Shown here: positions 1 to 14,010 of the stretch, piece after piece | Layout of the letters: each line of letters begins with the position of its first letter | Numbering within the stretch: the first letter of the stretch is position 1 | Origin: Adineta ricciae | Lineage: Eukaryota > Rotifera > Eurotatoria > Adinetida > Adinetidae | Direction: 5' to 3' | Length of the DNA stretch: 64,000 bases | NCBI GenBank assembly: GCA_905250025.1 | Contig: CAJNOJ010000215.1 | Location: 1-64,000 of the forward strand | Program-made: the position numbers and the translations under genes | The notes under the pieces: model-generated | Seen by the model: only the letters and a program-made list of their open reading frames with translations | Database searches by the model: none | Told to the model about the DNA's origin: nothing

Positions 1-258
1 GTGGTGTCAACTCAGTGGGCAGGAGCTGTTTCACCTGGCCCAAGATCGACAGGTATGGAAAAATCTGATCCCATAAAATGGTTGGCCCCAACGGGCGTTA
101 AGCCTAAGGGACATGATGATGATGATACGATTTTAAGCGCTATTAAAAGTGAAATGGTAAAGCAAACGGTATTTATCACGTTTGGAGTGCGTATAACTGT
201 TGACAGCAAAGAAAGACGAAAGAAGAAAAACATATGTATGCATGCGAGCAATAATTGA
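1..258 (+). CDS. Possible 3' end of an unrecognised gene (partial)
   Basis: An open frame runs from the first base of the window to a stop at 256-258, giving about 85 residues with a Gly/Pro-rich start, a run of four Asp and a basic end. An AATAAA at 299-304 lies about 40 nt past the stop on the same strand, as expected for a terminal exon. No family is recognised and the 5' part is outside the window. A splice donor could also truncate the frame earlier, so the last third may be intronic. It could equally be a chance open frame; the other strand is also open here. Confidence 0.3.
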   Translation: MVSTQWAGAVSPGPRSTGMEKSDPIKWLAPTGVKPKGHDDDDTILSAIKSEMVKQTVFITFGVRITVDSKERRKKKNICMHASNN

Positions 259-422
259 ATCACGTATAGTTTTTCTTTTTCTTGAGAACATCAAAAACGA
301 ATAAATGCACGTGGAAGCTTTCTGCTTAGTGATTCACCTTGTTGTTAGAGCAAAACATCAATACGAATGTTTATCAAAAGAGATTAGAAGATGTGAATAT
401 ATACGAGCAGCAGAAAATGGTT

Positions 423-2828
423 TTAAAATCGAGTGATGTCTGTTTCAAACGATTTCATTCTTTCCAAAAGGTATTTAAATACTGAGAGACGCTTGCGCTG
501 GTCGTTATATTCACGTAGCATATAGAACAGATCAGCCACTTTAACTTGATGTGTTTTTAATTCTTCATAAATATAAGCGAAAGACGCAACCAATTTTTTA
601 TCCCCAAACGCTGCATAAATAATGGGACGTCGAGCTGCAGAAGCAGCCATCAACTGAATAATAGCTAAAATGTAGGTTGCTGATATGATGATTGTATTTT
701 GATGGAATCTATACCTTTTAATTGTCGATCACCATTGAACGCACCACAACCCCAGTTTCCAGTAGCAATGGCAAAATAAGAATCTTCATAGGCGTCTTGC
801 GGGAGAAAGCTCGTATATGCCTTGAGTAATTCTCGTTCAATCTCTTTCGGATGATATTGAGTTGAAGGATCGTTGAAATATACGGCATCCATAGCTACCA
901 AATGACACCATTTGCGACCCCAATGGTCCCTATAGACACATCACACACATAGAACATATCATGACTTATACAGAGAGCTATTACTTCGGTGTCTCGTCTC
1001 GATAGTCACCATCGAATTGGAACGTATTAGCGTAGCCCTTGTATGACGAAAATCTTTCACATCCGATCAGATAAATACATTCGTTTTTCTCCATTTTCTC
1101 GCAAAGCAGTAAACTGACTAACATCTCAGGACAAATGACAAAGCGAATCTCTTCTTGAACACAACCACCACCCAAGACGCCACCTCCCTGAAGATTGATA
1201 GTATCTCTTGATCAGAGTAGGTGTTAGTCAAGTGAATGACTTACGATATACTCATTGGCGAAATCGACCTAAGAGAATGATGACGGATGGGAATCAAAGT
1301 GGAGGCAAGTGATCTACTTGTAAAGTGTTTGGTATGTCTTCAATTCTTTTATCTGTTGTCAAGTATAAATCAGATAACGGTTCGTCGATACTCGGCCATT
1401 GTGGAAAGTTTTTCTTTTCCAAGATAGAGCGTTGAAATGTAATAACACCTGTTGGCACTGAACGAAAAGAAAAGCTATAAAGTCAGATAATTTTGGATTG
1501 AGTTCCCTACTCTTTTCTGTAATACGATGGAAATAGTGTAAAATACATTTGAGCTTTTCGATCTTTGTTAACGGTCCTGCTTCGAACAAACTGCAAATTG
1601 TGAAAAATGTTTAACATTGGAAAAATATGAATAAATACACACCCATCAAAGTTGATATGTTGGTAATTTTCATATCCTTTCGCATGATTACGAGGTGGGA
1701 ATAAACAGAAAAATGAGCAGGCTAATAAACAAGCCGCTTGTCGTTGAGACATCGTTACAGAGCAATTGGTTTTTCTTGGCAATAAAGGTGGAGGCTAGAA
1801 TGTTAAATAGACCGATTAAGTTCAATCTGACTATACTACAAGCCGGTATACTTCAGTCCAGATTTTGTCGAGACCCAATACAAGTTCACACATTTTCGAA
1901 AGAGTTTTAGACATAAATTGTTTAAAATCGTCATCTGAATACAACTGCAGAATATGAATGAAGTTGAAGTATAAATTAAATTAGATCAAACTCACTTCGG
2001 TTGCTAATTTATTCAACGAATCCATGTTTCTTTTAACACCACTGCACGCATCGATCGTCGCCTAAAGTGAGAATTTAACTGCTCGTGTCATCTGAAAGAT
2101 TGGTTTTATGGTCACTACCTTCAAATCGCCATAATCGGCATCGCCTTTTTCGCACTTTGTTTTCAGATGTGTTATCCAACCATAGATGCTAGGCCACAAT
2201 AGTTTGTGATCCACCTTAGAGGGCAATAGATAGCACGATTAAAAAACCTAAACTCTAAATATACTCCTACTAACAGACATATACGCTGGTGAACATGGCA
2301 TGACAAGATGCAGGCCATCGCATCGATCAGTGTATGAACTTCCGTAATTGACAGGCTTTGGTTTAGTATCCGGAACGTTTCGATCGTATTCGAATGGCTA
2401 CAGTCCTAATTATAATTTTACCGCACTATAATCAATCTTACTTGAATCATGAATGAATCGTTTTTGTTATGGATTTCATTCATTCTTTTTATTTTAGGTG
2501 GTTTCGAATACTTGCTGATGATTTCATCCAAAGGTGTATCCTAAAGTTTAATATGAATAAAAACAACTAGCCATTAAAACGTATTACTTTTGCCAATTTC
2601 TCATCAAATTTATTTCCAGGGAAGCATTCATTGTCCAAGTCCAACCCTAAATCAGCGGACGGATATTGCTGACGAATTTTTGTTTATAATCGACGCTTAC
2701 TCTCCTGGTCGGTTAAGTCATCCATCCGACCTCTTTCGTGATGTTTTGGATTTCTATGTCTGACTGGATTAGATTTCCTTATTGACTTTGAACCAACTCT
2801 AGTCGATGCAATTGGACAACATCCCATT
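423..2828 (-). CDS. PARG: Poly(ADP-ribose) glycohydrolase, copy 1
   Basis: PARG removes poly(ADP-ribose) from proteins by hydrolysing ribose-ribose bonds, in nucleus and cytoplasm. About 14 short exons can be joined by GT-AG introns into roughly 590 residues. The diagnostic catalytic loop GGGVLGGGCVQEEIRF lies near 1130-1185, with the tandem Glu that bind and hydrolyse the substrate intact. Other landmarks are VTMSQRQAACLLACSFFC near 1720-1770, RFSSYKGYA near 1030-1050 and ATGNWGCGAFNGD near 720-770. The regulatory half of human PARG is largely absent. The start (2826-2828, MGCCPIAS) has an in-frame stop upstream and is the least certain part. It is clearly a diverged paralogue of the gene at 8410-11288, with matching intron positions through the catalytic domain, but it lacks that gene's acidic N-terminal segment. 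Confidence 0.87.
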
Positions 2829-4709
2829 AGTGCGGAAAAATTAAATCTAGCATTTTAATAAGAGTCAGCGAGAGAATAGAACGCAATCTTCAAAAAAGAA
2901 TGTTTCTTCCGCGCGTTATGTTTGCAGCACATGTGTTTTCTACCGTCTTTGTTGGTAAATTTATAACATGTTGCTGTGTTTTATCGAGTTCTCAAACTGA
3001 GTAAATAGGAGTTTATACTGCAAGAAAAAAACGTGTTCTTCGACATAGGTAACAGAACGAAAAACGACATTAAAAAAATTTCTTTTTTTCAAGAAACCGA
3101 TAAGATTTTCGCCGAAAATATTATCCTCTGTGGAGAAGCAGTTAATGCAGATTTGTATTTTTACTTTAAAATTCGGTCCTCTCTAAAAACACCGGGTTAT
3201 ACGAAACCATAAAGGTATAACAGAGAGCCAAAACCTTCTTCAGTTCTACGAATATTACTGAAAACAAATTCAGTATGGCACATTTTTAGCAAAGTTGGCT
3301 TTGTATGAACGCTGATGTGCTTTATAGAAATACCAATGTTAAATATCTATTCCCAAAGAAATCAGATTTTAAGAAAGGTGAATAAATTCTGACGAAGTCA
3401 CAAGCCGCTCAGACGTTGTCGAGATAGTTACTTTCGAAGAAAGCTGTAGACGATTGTCAATGCTTTCCCATACACACTTTATCGTTAACCACCTTAGGTT
3501 TGCAATAGATGTAAATGTGAGCAATGAACGCACCCCTTTTTTGTTCTTTGTATTTCAGATTCATGGAAAGACTAATAAACACAATGACCAAGAATTATGT
3601 TGATCTGGACAACAACATGAATGACTAATGTTCATCGGATAGCAACGCACTCAGTGTAAGTATCATCAGTATTTAGTATACCCGCTGATATCAAAGAAGC
3701 AAGAAGAGAAAATTTACAGAAAGTGAAAGTTCTTATTTTAACTAGTATTTTCTATACTTAGTTATCCACCAGAAAATGTATGAAAGAATCCAATTATGTT
3801 CGTGAGGTGTGCTTGATAGGTGAATAGAAGAAGGAATATTTCCATGCAGATAAATAAATTGATAAAAGAACCCCAAAGAGAAACGACCGACGTCAAATTA
3901 CTGGACAACCGAACTAAAGGAACAGCAGGCGAAAGTTCGTTTCGTCTCACTGATCAACACTTCGCTTTTCTATAGACCTGTTGATTTTCGAAATAAACCG
4001 AGTTATACATACGCGAACACGTGCACATTACAAAACCGACGTCTCCTCTCAGTCTAACAGTGATGATGAAAATCGTAGCGAGATTATTTTAATTGGTAAT
4101 AGTAAATAGTTTTTCCTCATCCAATTGGCTCATTCTAACGACAGTGTCCGTCCTCGCGTGATTCAGCCCACTGGACCTACGAAAAATCATCGACAGTAAA
4201 CTTGATTGATACGAAGATTGAGTGTTATAAAAAATTATTCTGTAAAAAATGATCGATTGAATCCAGCCATAAGCTAATTACATCAAAAGGCCGTTGGTGG
4301 ATAATCCCAAGAAACTGTTGTTTTAATGAATGTAAAAATCGTCGATCAAAGAAAGATAAAAATAAATGCGGACCCTTCAGATTTTATCCGAAAGTTAGAT
4401 GTGCTGCAAAAAGTGTATCAGATAAAAAACATAACGAGTTATAGAGAAATATCAATTCCTTTTTCGATAATACATACGTCACTCGTCCAGTCAGCGCCAT
4501 CTTCAAACTGCAGCAAGATTTTGTTGCAAGAATACCCCATCAAACGTTTCAACTTAATCACATTCGTCTCGCTACAGTTATCATATAAATGGATGGAGAG
4601 CACTGACTAATGCTAGTAATATTTTAATCAGAAGCAATTATGCTCACAGATTTTATCAGTAATTTATTATAAACTAATATTATATGTAGAAATAGACATG
4701 CTGCATTAC
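2829..4709. other. Gene-poor stretch, 1.9 kb
   Basis: No open frame with family resemblance or coherent splice structure is visible. Acceptor-like sequences (pyrimidine tract plus CAG or TAG) occur near 3559 and 3975 but lead into frames with early stops. It may hold the PARG copy 1 promoter, 3' sequence of the F-box gene, or eroded coding or mobile DNA. Confidence 0.5.
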
Positions 4710-6390
4710 TTATCGAACTCCATCATAGTTAAAATGGATTTCTGCATGTGGAAAAAGATTGCGAATTTCTTCATTGCTTAGAACATTCTTCTCATCATAA
4801 AACCGGACCATTTCCAAACATTCAATGCGAACCAATGCATTACCTACAAAGTCATCTGCATTTTCGTGTAATATCAATCGATTGAATAATGAACGACCAA
4901 TGTACATTCGTAGGTGAGTTAGATTGGGTAAAAGATGAAGAAAGCGACGAAAAACATCGTAATCATCATGTTGTAATTGCGAAACAAAACACAGTTTTGT
5001 TATGGATGACAACTGTAAAGTACGATCGAAAAGAAGATCTTCTTGCATAATTAATGCTTGTCGATCGACATCCTCATCTTCAGATCCTGGCAAATGAACA
5101 GGATCGCTCAATTCAAGTGTTTTGAGATTTGGAAAGTGTTTTGCCATGAATTCGATTATTTCGCAGTTCAGTGCGGTTGTGGTGACGAATGACAATGAAC
5201 GAACTTGTTCAAAACTAAGTGAAACTGGCTTGTTTGATGTCCATGAGGAAAGAAAATTATTTGAAAAATGCTTGAACTACAAAGAGAGAACATGCGTTTC
5301 ATTCCTTTCAACGTCTTAATTCTTGACTTACTCGATCAGATTTGTATGGCAAAGTGAAAAGTGTATGCTGATGAGCACGAATATCATGCCAGTAGATGAT
5401 ACTATTGAACTGCTGCCAGTATGAGCTTCGGAATGTCTGGATGTCGATTGGATCGCAATAAGTGAGTGCCGAATGAATGAGTAGATCAAGTGATGATAGG
5501 CGAGGCATCTTCATCAACACATTCTGTTGAAGACGTTTGCCATCGATGATGTAGTAGATCAGATCGATGCTAATGCAAAGATATTCGATGGCCATTCCAA
5601 CACAAGTGAAAAACTGTTCGATATGATCAAAGTACTTGCTTGCACCTGTGAAACTGACACTTTGAAGTTTATTGGCGAGGTGCGAGTTGTCTTTGCAAGT
5701 GAATTTCGGCTGCACTAGACGTTCTTCTGTTCGAAGCTTGACCTACAGATCGAGTTAAAATAACAACAAAAGAAGAAGAAGAATCATCTTTACCTTAAGT
5801 TCTTGTAAATTGGGCAGATTTTCGATCAACATAAACACTCGATGCATTCCTTCTAGTTCAATCGACAGAGATCTCAGCTGATTACATTGCTCGATTTCAT
5901 TCAAGTCAAAATAAAGGAAACGACCAGTGACGATGAGATGCTGAAATTGTGAATCATGTCGAAATAAGTCATTGGCCACATCTCCTTTCCCATGAAGACA
6001 TGTGAAAACAATTGATAGTTGTTTGAGATGATGTTGTTGTCGAATGTAGTTCAATCCCTGTTTCAGCAGATCAGTTGTCCAGTCTGAACTGATGACCTGT
6101 ATGGATTGTATGTTTGATGATAAGAAATCGCTGTAAAATGATGGAATGTGTCTGTCTTGTAGACGAAGTGCGTTGAGATTTGAATTTGAGAAGATTCGTG
6201 GGAGATAGTGCTGGAGCCATTGGTCAGTTTGCTGAGATATGTCGAGATTGGTTATAAATGAATGGATCAGAGCTTGCAATCGACGAGATTGAACATCTGC
6301 GAGTAGTTCGACTAGTTGTGAAGAGGATAGGTACTGGAAGATGTATGGAAAAAGTTCGTTGGGTAAACTGAATAGTTGTGTTGTGCTCAT
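4710..6390 (-). CDS. F-box / leucine-rich-repeat-like protein
   Basis: Three exons (5794-6390, 5332-5742, 4710-5276), all phase 0, give 524 residues. The first 45 residues fit an F-box: LPNELFPYIFQYLSSSQLVE follows the LPxELxxxIFxYL pattern that binds Skp1 in SCF ubiquitin ligases. The rest has irregular leucine-rich segments (for example LPNLQELKV, MPRLSSLDLLI, FPNLKTLELSD, LPNLTHLRMY) typical of substrate-recognition solenoids. Substrate cannot be inferred. The start at 6390 sits eight bases after a TTTTAG acceptor-like site at 6397-6398. The gene follows the glycosyltransferase gene by 193 nt in the same orientation. F-box status is by motif; the LRR label is weaker. Confidence 0.77.
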
Positions 6391-6396
6391 GTTAAT

Positions 6397-6412
6397 CTAA
6401 AATGAACGAAAT
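6397..6412 (-). promoter_or_regulatory. Acceptor-like site before the F-box gene
   Basis: Read on the - strand, a pyrimidine-rich stretch ends in TTTTAG immediately before ATTAAC and the start codon. It could be a trans-splice acceptor or the 3' end of a 5'-UTR intron; no matching donor was identified. Confidence 0.35.
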
Positions 6413-6546
6413 CTAGTTGAACTAACATCTGTTCGATTGTCTGTCGTTTATTTACAAAGGTTATATGTGCCCAACGATCCATGGGCATTGTTTTACCAAC
6501 AAGTAGTCATTGTTTAATTCTCCTCTTTCTTCTCCTGCAGAATCAC

Positions 6547-6552
6547 TTTATT
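6547..6552 (-). terminator. Poly(A) signal AATAAA of the B3GNTL1-like gene
   Basis: AATAAA on the - strand lies about 30 nt downstream of the stop codon at 6584-6586. Confidence 0.6.
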
Positions 6553-6583
6553 AGAACAAAGAAAAAACAAGTGATAAAGAAAA

Positions 6584-8273
6584 TTAACTGAAAAGCCAAT
6601 AATCAACGCCTTCACGGATATTTAACGAAGCAAGATTCGCTTCAAAATCATTATTTGTTAAACCCTAAAGAATCTAGTATTGATTCGTGAAGGTAAAAAG
6701 CACGAATACAAACCAGTTTCACACATATAATTATCGGTGGAGTGGCCTGACTGAAATGAATGATTGGAATTCGACGTTTATGTTTGCCTTCAGATAATTC
6801 ATCAGTATAAAAACCTTTTGTAATCTTCTTCGGATCCATATCACAAAAGCCAATCACCTTTGACAAATGTTCGCTAATCACTCACTTACGAAAAGTTCAC
6901 TGACCTTGCGTTTATTGTCATCATTCAATGAGCGATAAAATTTTCTTCCCTATTGGAAAAATAAGTTGTCATTGAAAGTCAACAAGTCACTTTTACTTGT
7001 TTGCCAGCATTCCATATTGTCAATCGTTGAAGATTATCAATCACATTTGTCTGAATTTCTTTTATACGCACTGACCATATTACGTCCCTTGTATTCAAAT
7101 ATCTACTACCAGCACAGATTCTCTTATTTCGTCTTACTCATGAACGGAAAATGTCGTTGCTTCTGGGTGGTATCGATAGTAGAGAAGAACTTCATTCACT
7201 CGATACAGTCGTCCACCAGTATATAGATGAAAGAACAAGATTTCTCTCTATCGTGTTCTTAGAATAATACATACCATGGCGAAGATGCTTGAAAAAGAAG
7301 GTAAGATCTTCACAGTGGCCCTAGAAGATTTGTGAATACAGAAGAAGATGAATCGAACAATAGTTCACTCGAGCAATTTCATCAAAACCACCCAAGCGAT
7401 CAAACCATGATCGTGCACAAAACCATGTTGGCATAATCAGAGTAGGCCCATGTGCTAAATAGATCTTGAAAGAAGAATCTTTGCTTGTTCTATAACATTT
7501 ACAACTAACTTGTGTGCAGAGCTGTTCTTCCGTTAAGTTATTTGCCCATTGAGTATATCGATCCGTCGATCCTTCTGGGATGCGTTCGTATTTTGATCCG
7601 ACTAGAAAGAAAATTAATTGATGCAGAATTCATTCGCTCGAAACCCATGCAAATACTCAAAAATGCGTTGTCTGTTTGCTTAACAGCAATACGGTACTGT
7701 TCTTGTATTCGGTTAGGACACATCAGGTCGTCCTAAAATAAACATATTTATATTGAATAAAAATGAATGGCTATGATTTACAGCATCTTGAAAGCATAGG
7801 AGTCGTCCCGATGAATGTTGGACAGCTCGATTTTTCGCATAACCGACTAAATTCAAAGTATGACGTTGATTATCTCCACGATTTGCATCCAAAATAAACA
7901 CGAATCTTAAAAGTATTATCCTTAGATGTCTCACCGCCACGAGCTTCTTCGTCCCCATGTCCATGAACGATCAATTTATATTTCGTTTCTAGTCGATTTC
8001 TCCATCGTTCAATCATACTCAGTGTATCATCCTGTTAATACAAGACAATATCTTCATATTTATCAAATATCAAACCACTTGCTGCACTGCCATCATTATA
8101 AATCGATAGTTCAATTAGAATATTCTCAACAACTTGTTGCATTAGACTTTGAAAAGTTTCATCTAGCCATTGAACAGCATTTCTCACTGGCATTACAATT
8201 GACTAATCGTCAGAAATAATAACGATTCTTCTTTTTTTCTAATTTCTATTTAACATACCACATCAATAGACAT
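6584..8273 (-). CDS. B3GNTL1: B3GNTL1/QTGAL-like GT2 glycosyltransferase
   Basis: About a dozen short exons join to roughly 345 residues, close to human B3GNTL1 in length and colinear with it. N-terminal [20 protein letters not shown] is the GT2 start. [18 protein letters not shown] leads into FQDADD, the metal-binding acidic motif (FLDSDD in human). [27 protein letters not shown] and the C-terminal [17 protein letters not shown] with RIPIIHF also match. Vertebrate B3GNTL1 has been shown to galactosylate queuosine in tRNA-Tyr (QTGAL); that activity is inferred here from orthology. There is no signal peptide or membrane anchor, as expected for a tRNA-modifying enzyme. Two introns are unusual: one is GC-AG (8032-8082), and one has no proper acceptor at the conserved position (near 7217). 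Otherwise the frame is intact. Confidence 0.86.
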
Positions 8274-8294
8274 TCTTATTATTTGTTCTAATAT

Positions 8295-8307
8295 CTGTAA
8301 AAAAAAA
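8295..8307 (-). promoter_or_regulatory. Acceptor-like site before the B3GNTL1-like gene
   Basis: On the - strand a T9 tract followed by ACAG ends about 21 nt before the start codon at 8273. It fits a trans-splice acceptor or a 5'-UTR intron end. Confidence 0.4.
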
Positions 8308-8409
8308 CAGAAAATATTGACAAACACAGGATAATTTGCATAAATCGTTTTTTCAAAAAAAAATCCATCGATATTAACACATACAGAGCGCGTACAAAAA
8401 CGATACTAG

Positions 8410-11288
<2,879 letters not shown>

Positions 11289-12639
11289 GATTGAAAATCT
11301 TTTATAATGAACACCGTTTTCTATCTTGATTTTGATTGCTTCGTGTTATGCAATAACAACATCGCGTTTGGCCTAGAGGGCGGTAGAGCACAGGATCGAG
11401 ACCTCAAATCAGAGTGCGTAGGAAAATTATTCTATGGTTGTCATTCAATTTCAATGTACTGTATCACAGCAGGGTGATAAATACTGATTTCGTTTAATCT
11501 TTTTGCCTTTCATGCCGAACTTAATAACTTCAAGCAGACTATTGAAAATATAACTGCTTTGGCAGGAAGGTCGACATTTATTACACATGATTTGAGATAT
11601 TTTATTACTCGCCAGACAGCATTACCTACATATATGAAGATAACAAGAAACTTTGTTGAATTCTTGGAAAACGATCAAATATTATTAATACTCATTATTT
11701 TGATTTGAATGGAACAGAGAGCAAATAAAACATTTTCATTACATTCTATCACGTAGTAATCACACCTGAAGTGTGCTTTGGAAAAAAGAAAAGAAAAACC
11801 ACTATTACTGTTTTAGAAGAAGCAAAATTTTGATATAGAACAGATACACGTCCGTTCTTTTTATATCTCCTTTTACCGTACTACAATTGTTACATATCTT
11901 TTGTTTCTTTAGTAAAAAATCCATGGATTTCATTGTCATTACGGATTAGCATATATCAATAGAAAATGGAATATCTAATCATGTCCTTGTAGCAGGTACT
12001 TAGGTATCAGACATACCTTCTGTTAGTCTCTTATTATAATTAAACTGAAGTAGGAATGAAGACAAAAATTTTTCCTCACCCATCCAAAGAACGAGCCATC
12101 TGGCAGAATGCGAAATAAACTCAACATGTGTCTTTTACTTGAACCCCAATGACTGCGTAAGTGTAAATTCAATGTTTTTATACCTTTTTCAACATCATGT
12201 ATGACTCAAATGTTGCTAAGAGATGAAGGTAATACTCTTATAAGCAAACAAATCCTTCCACCATAACGCATACGCACTCACTCGTCAGTCACACGAATCG
12301 AACTAAGTTAAATTGTTAATCTTTTCTTGTGTGTCGTTTGTCGTTCGGTATTAATCATCGAGACAGTTCGTATAGACAGAGAGAGAAGGCGAGAAAAAGA
12401 AAATAAATACGCGCATCACATCAGTCTTCATCATTTCAGTTTTATTGGAGTATCTATTGACATAAAACAAAGCATTCTATGTTAGCCAGAAAAACATTTT
12501 CTGGAATGTCAATCTCGAGTCGTTTAATTCCACGCTGCATTTGACAAATGTCTTCTTTCGAGGATGGACATGCCATGATATTTTCTATCTCAAAGAAATT
12601 TTAGATTCAACATACATTGTTTTAGTCAAATACAATCCA
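11289..12639. other. Intergenic region between divergent genes
   Basis: This 1.35 kb stretch lies between the PARG copy 2 start and the galactosyltransferase start, so it should contain both promoters. No coding segment is supported. A short frame upstream of 12640 has no ATG and is taken as 5'UTR. Confidence 0.5.
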
Positions 12640-13827
12640 ATGGATTCGCTACGTGGCCGACTATATTATATTTCACGTATTTTAAAAAGCAGTAAATACC
12701 GTTTTCTAGTCATATTGATCTTTCTATCATTTATATCGTTCCATATGTTAAATACAAACCGAATATCACTCTATCAAGATTTAGAACAATTTAACCATTC
12801 TAATTCGCCTTCTTATCTAATAGAAAAAGAGAAAGTTCTCGTTCCTGTAAATATTTGGCGATTATTTGATCATCAGGTTGTTTGTCAGGATCAACAAGGT
12901 GTGCTCGATCGAACTGAATTAATCAATCAAATCTCGAAAACTTGCAACATTCAATTGAATGGAACTATCTCGATCGATCTCCATCCACCGATTGATTTCC
13001 AAGTACGTTCACCCTCCACATCTAAATATGCACAATTATGGCAAACAACGAAGAAATGTTCATTGTATGAGAATGAAACTGTCGCAATTGTGATTCCATA
13101 CCGCGATCGAGAAAACAATCTACGAAATTTGTTATATAATTTAGTACCATTTTTAAATCGACAATCCATTGTAAATTATAAAATATTTATTGTTGAACAG
13201 CAAGCACTAGGTGCATTCAATAAAGCTCGATTAAACAATTTTGCATTCCATCATTTAATGAAAACATATAAACCTACATGCGTGATTTTTCATGGTAAAA
13301 ATAGGAAACTTCTAATTGGTACAATGATTCTTTCTTTTCTTGTGTGTCTAGATGTTGATCTCATCCCAGAGAACAATCAAAATTTATACACATGTTTGAC
13401 ATCAGCTGATCATCCTATTCATATGTCAGCTAATGTACGTTCTCAACTTGAAGGGAAATACACGAAAATCTATTCGTTTCTCGTCGGTGGAGTTCTAGCA
13501 ATCCGTCCGAAGAGTTTTCAGTTTTTGAACGGCTATTCGAATCAATATTTTAACTGGGGTGGAGAAGATGATGATATGGGTTTACGATTCTTAGCTAAAG
13601 ATACGTGTGTGCAGCGACCGACAACTGGTTTTTACTATGCAGCTTCACATTCATCACAAACACGAAATCCCAAACGTGTTCGTCTTTTATTCGATGCAGT
13701 TATTCGACAAGATACGGATGGACTTAGTAATATCGATAGATTAGCGAAAATAGCAAATGTGTATGAATATCCGCTCGTTACTTGGATGACAGTCGAATGG
13801 ATCGATAGTCGTTTGTCTGTTTCATAA
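12640..13827 (+). CDS. B4GALT-like: Beta-1,4-galactosyltransferase (GT7 family)
   Basis: Golgi type II membrane enzyme that transfers galactose from UDP-Gal to GlcNAc or related acceptors. Two exons (12640-13294, 13352-13827) give about 376 residues, the usual family size. Features in order: short cytosolic tail, membrane anchor around residues 20-40 (FLVILIFLSFISF), stem, VAIVIPYRDRENNLRNLL, FNKARLNN, the metal-binding DVDLIPEN, GGVLAI, and WGGEDDDMGLRFL, which is the acceptor/donor signature of B4GALTs. The 57-nt intron (13295-13351) is in frame without a stop, so a naive translation adds 19 false residues between CVIFH and DVDLIP. The start was chosen at the Met before the anchor. An AATAAA overlaps the stop codon. 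Which B4GALT subgroup it belongs to cannot be told by eye. Confidence 0.9.
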   Translation: MDSLRGRLYYISRILKSSKYRFLVILIFLSFISFHMLNTNRISLYQDLEQFNHSNSPSYLIEKEKVLVPVNIWRLFDHQVVCQDQQGVLDRTELINQISKTCNIQLNGTISIDLHPPIDFQVRSPSTSKYAQLWQTTKKCSLYENETVAIVIPYRDRENNLRNLLYNLVPFLNRQSIVNYKIFIVEQQALGAFNKARLNNFAFHHLMKTYKPTCVIFHGKNRKLLIGTMILSFLVCLDVDLIPENNQNLYTCLTSADHPIHMSANVRSQLEGKYTKIYSFLVGGVLAIRPKSFQFLNGYSNQYFNWGGEDDDMGLRFLAKDTCVQRPTTGFYYAASHSSQTRNPKRVRLLFDAVIRQDTDGLSNIDRLAKIANVYEYPLVTWMTVEWIDSRLSVS

Positions 13828-14010
13828 TAAAATGATTCATACGACCGTATCTTTGAAAGATTTTAAAATCTCAATGTCTTCAGATGTATCATCAACTATG
13901 TTTCTGAATGATTAAGTAAAAGATATATATGTGTATTACTTAAAAACAATTAAAACAGACAAACAAAGAAAACTTTACATATCGATTACTGTAATTATCA
14001 GTAATTTAGT

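Noticed and set aside
4326-4610. 94-codon + strand open frame
   Set aside because: AT-rich composition, no splice context, no family resemblance, and it sits in a gene-poor stretch.
2829-4709. Possible transposon remnant
   Set aside because: No terminal repeats, transposase or reverse-transcriptase motif could be read; acceptor-like sites lead to early stops.
11364-11412. tRNA-like or SINE-like motif (GGCGGTAGAGCA followed by GGATCGAGACC)
   Set aside because: The A-box-like and B-box-like strings are only about 8 nt apart, leaving no anticodon arm, and no acceptor stem pairs. Probably chance.
12541-12639. N-terminal extension of the galactosyltransferase
   Set aside because: It has no ATG; the Met at 12640 gives the standard short cytosolic tail and anchor.
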